Below, piece by piece: positions 5,272-6,199 of a stretch of DNA of 6,199 bases. Source of the DNA: an uncultured bacterium (GTDB taxonomy: Bacteria; Patescibacteriota; Minisyncoccia; Phycocordibacterales; CAIJYI01); the NCBI GenBank assembly GCA_937871115.1, contig CALMXW010000095.1, positions 1 to 6,199 of the forward strand, given 5' to 3'. Numbering within the stretch: the stretch's first letter is position 1; every line of letters starts with the position of its first letter. The notes below the pieces were generated by a model that did no database searches, was not told the DNA's origin, and saw only the letters and a program-made list of their open reading frames with translations. The position numbers and the translations under genes were made by a program.

Positions 5272-6199
5272 ATGAGCGAAACTCTCCCAGAAAAACTTAC
5301 CAAACCGTACGACCCTGCCGAGACGGAAGGGCGGGTGTATGAGATGTGGGAAAAAAGCGGATATTTCAATCCAGATAAATTGCCCATTCGACGAGACGCT
5401 CATGGCAAGCCGATAGAGATGGAGCCTTTCAGCATCGTGCTTCCGCCACCGAATGTGACCGGCACGCTCCACATGGGCCACGCCGACATGCTCGTGATCG
5501 AAGACATCATGGTGCGGTTTGAACGAATGCGCGGGAAAAAAGCACTCTGGCTTCCGGGCACCGACCACGCTGCTATCGCCACGCAATCAAAAGTAGAAAA
5601 GATTTTGGAAAAAGAAGAAGGTAAGCGCCGACACGACCTTGGCCGCGAAGAGTTTTTGAAACGCGTCGAGAAATTTGCCCAAGAAAGCCACGACACCATC
5701 GTAAACCAGGTGCGAAAGATGGGCGCGTCGGTAGACTGGAGTCGTGAGGCATTTACTCTCGACGAAAAGCGTTCACTTGCTGTGCGCACGGCGTTTAAGC
5801 AGATGTACGAAGATGGGCTAATCTACCGCGGAAATAGAATCGTGAACTGGGATCCAAAGGGCCAGACCACTGTTTCCGATGATGAAGTAGATCATAAAGA
5901 GACGAAGGGGAAACTCTACACTTTTAAATACTCACACGACTTCCCTATTCCTATCGCCACCACGCGCCCGGAAACAAAAATCGGCGACACCGGCATCGCG
6001 GTACACCCGGAAGGAAAATGGAAAGAATATATTGGAAAAGAATTCACCATTGTAAACAAACAAGGTCTTGCGATTGACGGACACGGAATGAAGTATGGAA
6101 TTGGAAGCCTATATATCGTTAGAGAAGATGAAATTGAGCTTGCTGTAAACACCTACGAACTCCACATCACTTGCAACGACGGCAAGACCACCAATGCAG
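5272..6199 (+). CDS. valS: Valyl-tRNA synthetase, N-terminal part (partial)
   Basis: Class I synthetase that charges tRNA-Val and edits mischarged threonine. The visible 309 codons begin with YDPAETEGRVYEMWEKSGYF, the usual ValRS opening. The HIGH signature reads HMGH (67-70) in PPPNVTGTLHMGHA, followed by GTDHAAIATQ (96-105, where many ValRS have GTDHAGIATQ), GASVDWSREAFTLDE (151-165) and VNWDPKGQTTVSDDEV (191-206). The CP1 editing domain opens with TTRPETKIGDTGIAVHP (230-246). From about residue 260 the sequence no longer resembles the usual editing domain. KMSKS and the C-terminal domains lie outside the window. An in-frame ATG at 5263 would add MQN; neither start has a convincing SD. The gap to hisS is 33 bases (24 for the upstream ATG), so the two are probably co-transcribed. 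Confidence 0.93.
   Translation, partial: MSETLPEKLTKPYDPAETEGRVYEMWEKSGYFNPDKLPIRRDAHGKPIEMEPFSIVLPPPNVTGTLHMGHADMLVIEDIMVRFERMRGKKALWLPGTDHAAIATQSKVEKILEKEEGKRRHDLGREEFLKRVEKFAQESHDTIVNQVRKMGASVDWSREAFTLDEKRSLAVRTAFKQMYEDGLIYRGNRIVNWDPKGQTTVSDDEVDHKETKGKLYTFKYSHDFPIPIATTRPETKIGDTGIAVHPEGKWKEYIGKEFTIVNKQGLAIDGHGMKYGIGSLYIVREDEIELAVNTYELHITCNDGKTTNA

Noticed and set aside
4708..5586. Long minus-strand open frame of 292 codons opposite hisS and valS
   Set aside because: It lies wholly antisense to two clear synthetase genes, is rich in His, Phe and Arg as expected from mirrored codon bias, and shows no domain.
1..6199. CRISPR array, insertion sequence or prophage
   Set aside because: No spaced direct repeats, terminal inverted repeats with a transposase, or phage genes are visible; gene content is housekeeping.

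Overview
The window looks like chromosomal DNA from a bacterium of the Candidate Phyla Radiation (Patescibacteria), most likely a Parcubacteria-type lineage. This is inferred from a compact four-domain S1 protein of 400 aa, start codons mostly without Shine-Dalgarno (SD) sequences, the ValRS variant GTDHAAIATQ, and compact essential genes of moderate GC content. No rRNA, tRNA, transposon or CRISPR array is visible, and no database comparison was possible.

Layout. Positions 1-602 (minus) hold the N-terminal 200 residues of an unrecognised membrane protein that runs off the left edge. A 217-bp divergent promoter region separates it from rpsA (820-2022, plus). The rpsA gene converges on pth (2071-2661, minus) through a shared bidirectional terminator. 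Next comes a 429-bp stretch (2662-3090) without a confident conserved gene. It contains a good plus-strand promoter, an SD-bearing hairpin, a possible 66-codon cysteine-containing small ORF, several palindromes and a strong hairpin. Then lepB (3091-3741), hisS (3787-5238) and the 5' part of valS (5272 to beyond 6199) lie head to tail with gaps of 45 and 33 bp and probably form one transcription unit.

Functionally the named genes are housekeeping: mRNA binding at the ribosome (S1), rescue of peptidyl-tRNA (Pth), protein secretion (signal peptidase I), and charging of tRNA-His and tRNA-Val. The less ordinary items are the small transcription unit at 2700-3020, a charged low-complexity insertion of about 59 residues in the HisRS catalytic core, an unusual stretch in the visible ValRS editing region, an Arg at the usual Asn114 of Pth, a possibly leaderless pth transcript, and a 16-nt identical sequence at the start codons of rpsA and lepB.
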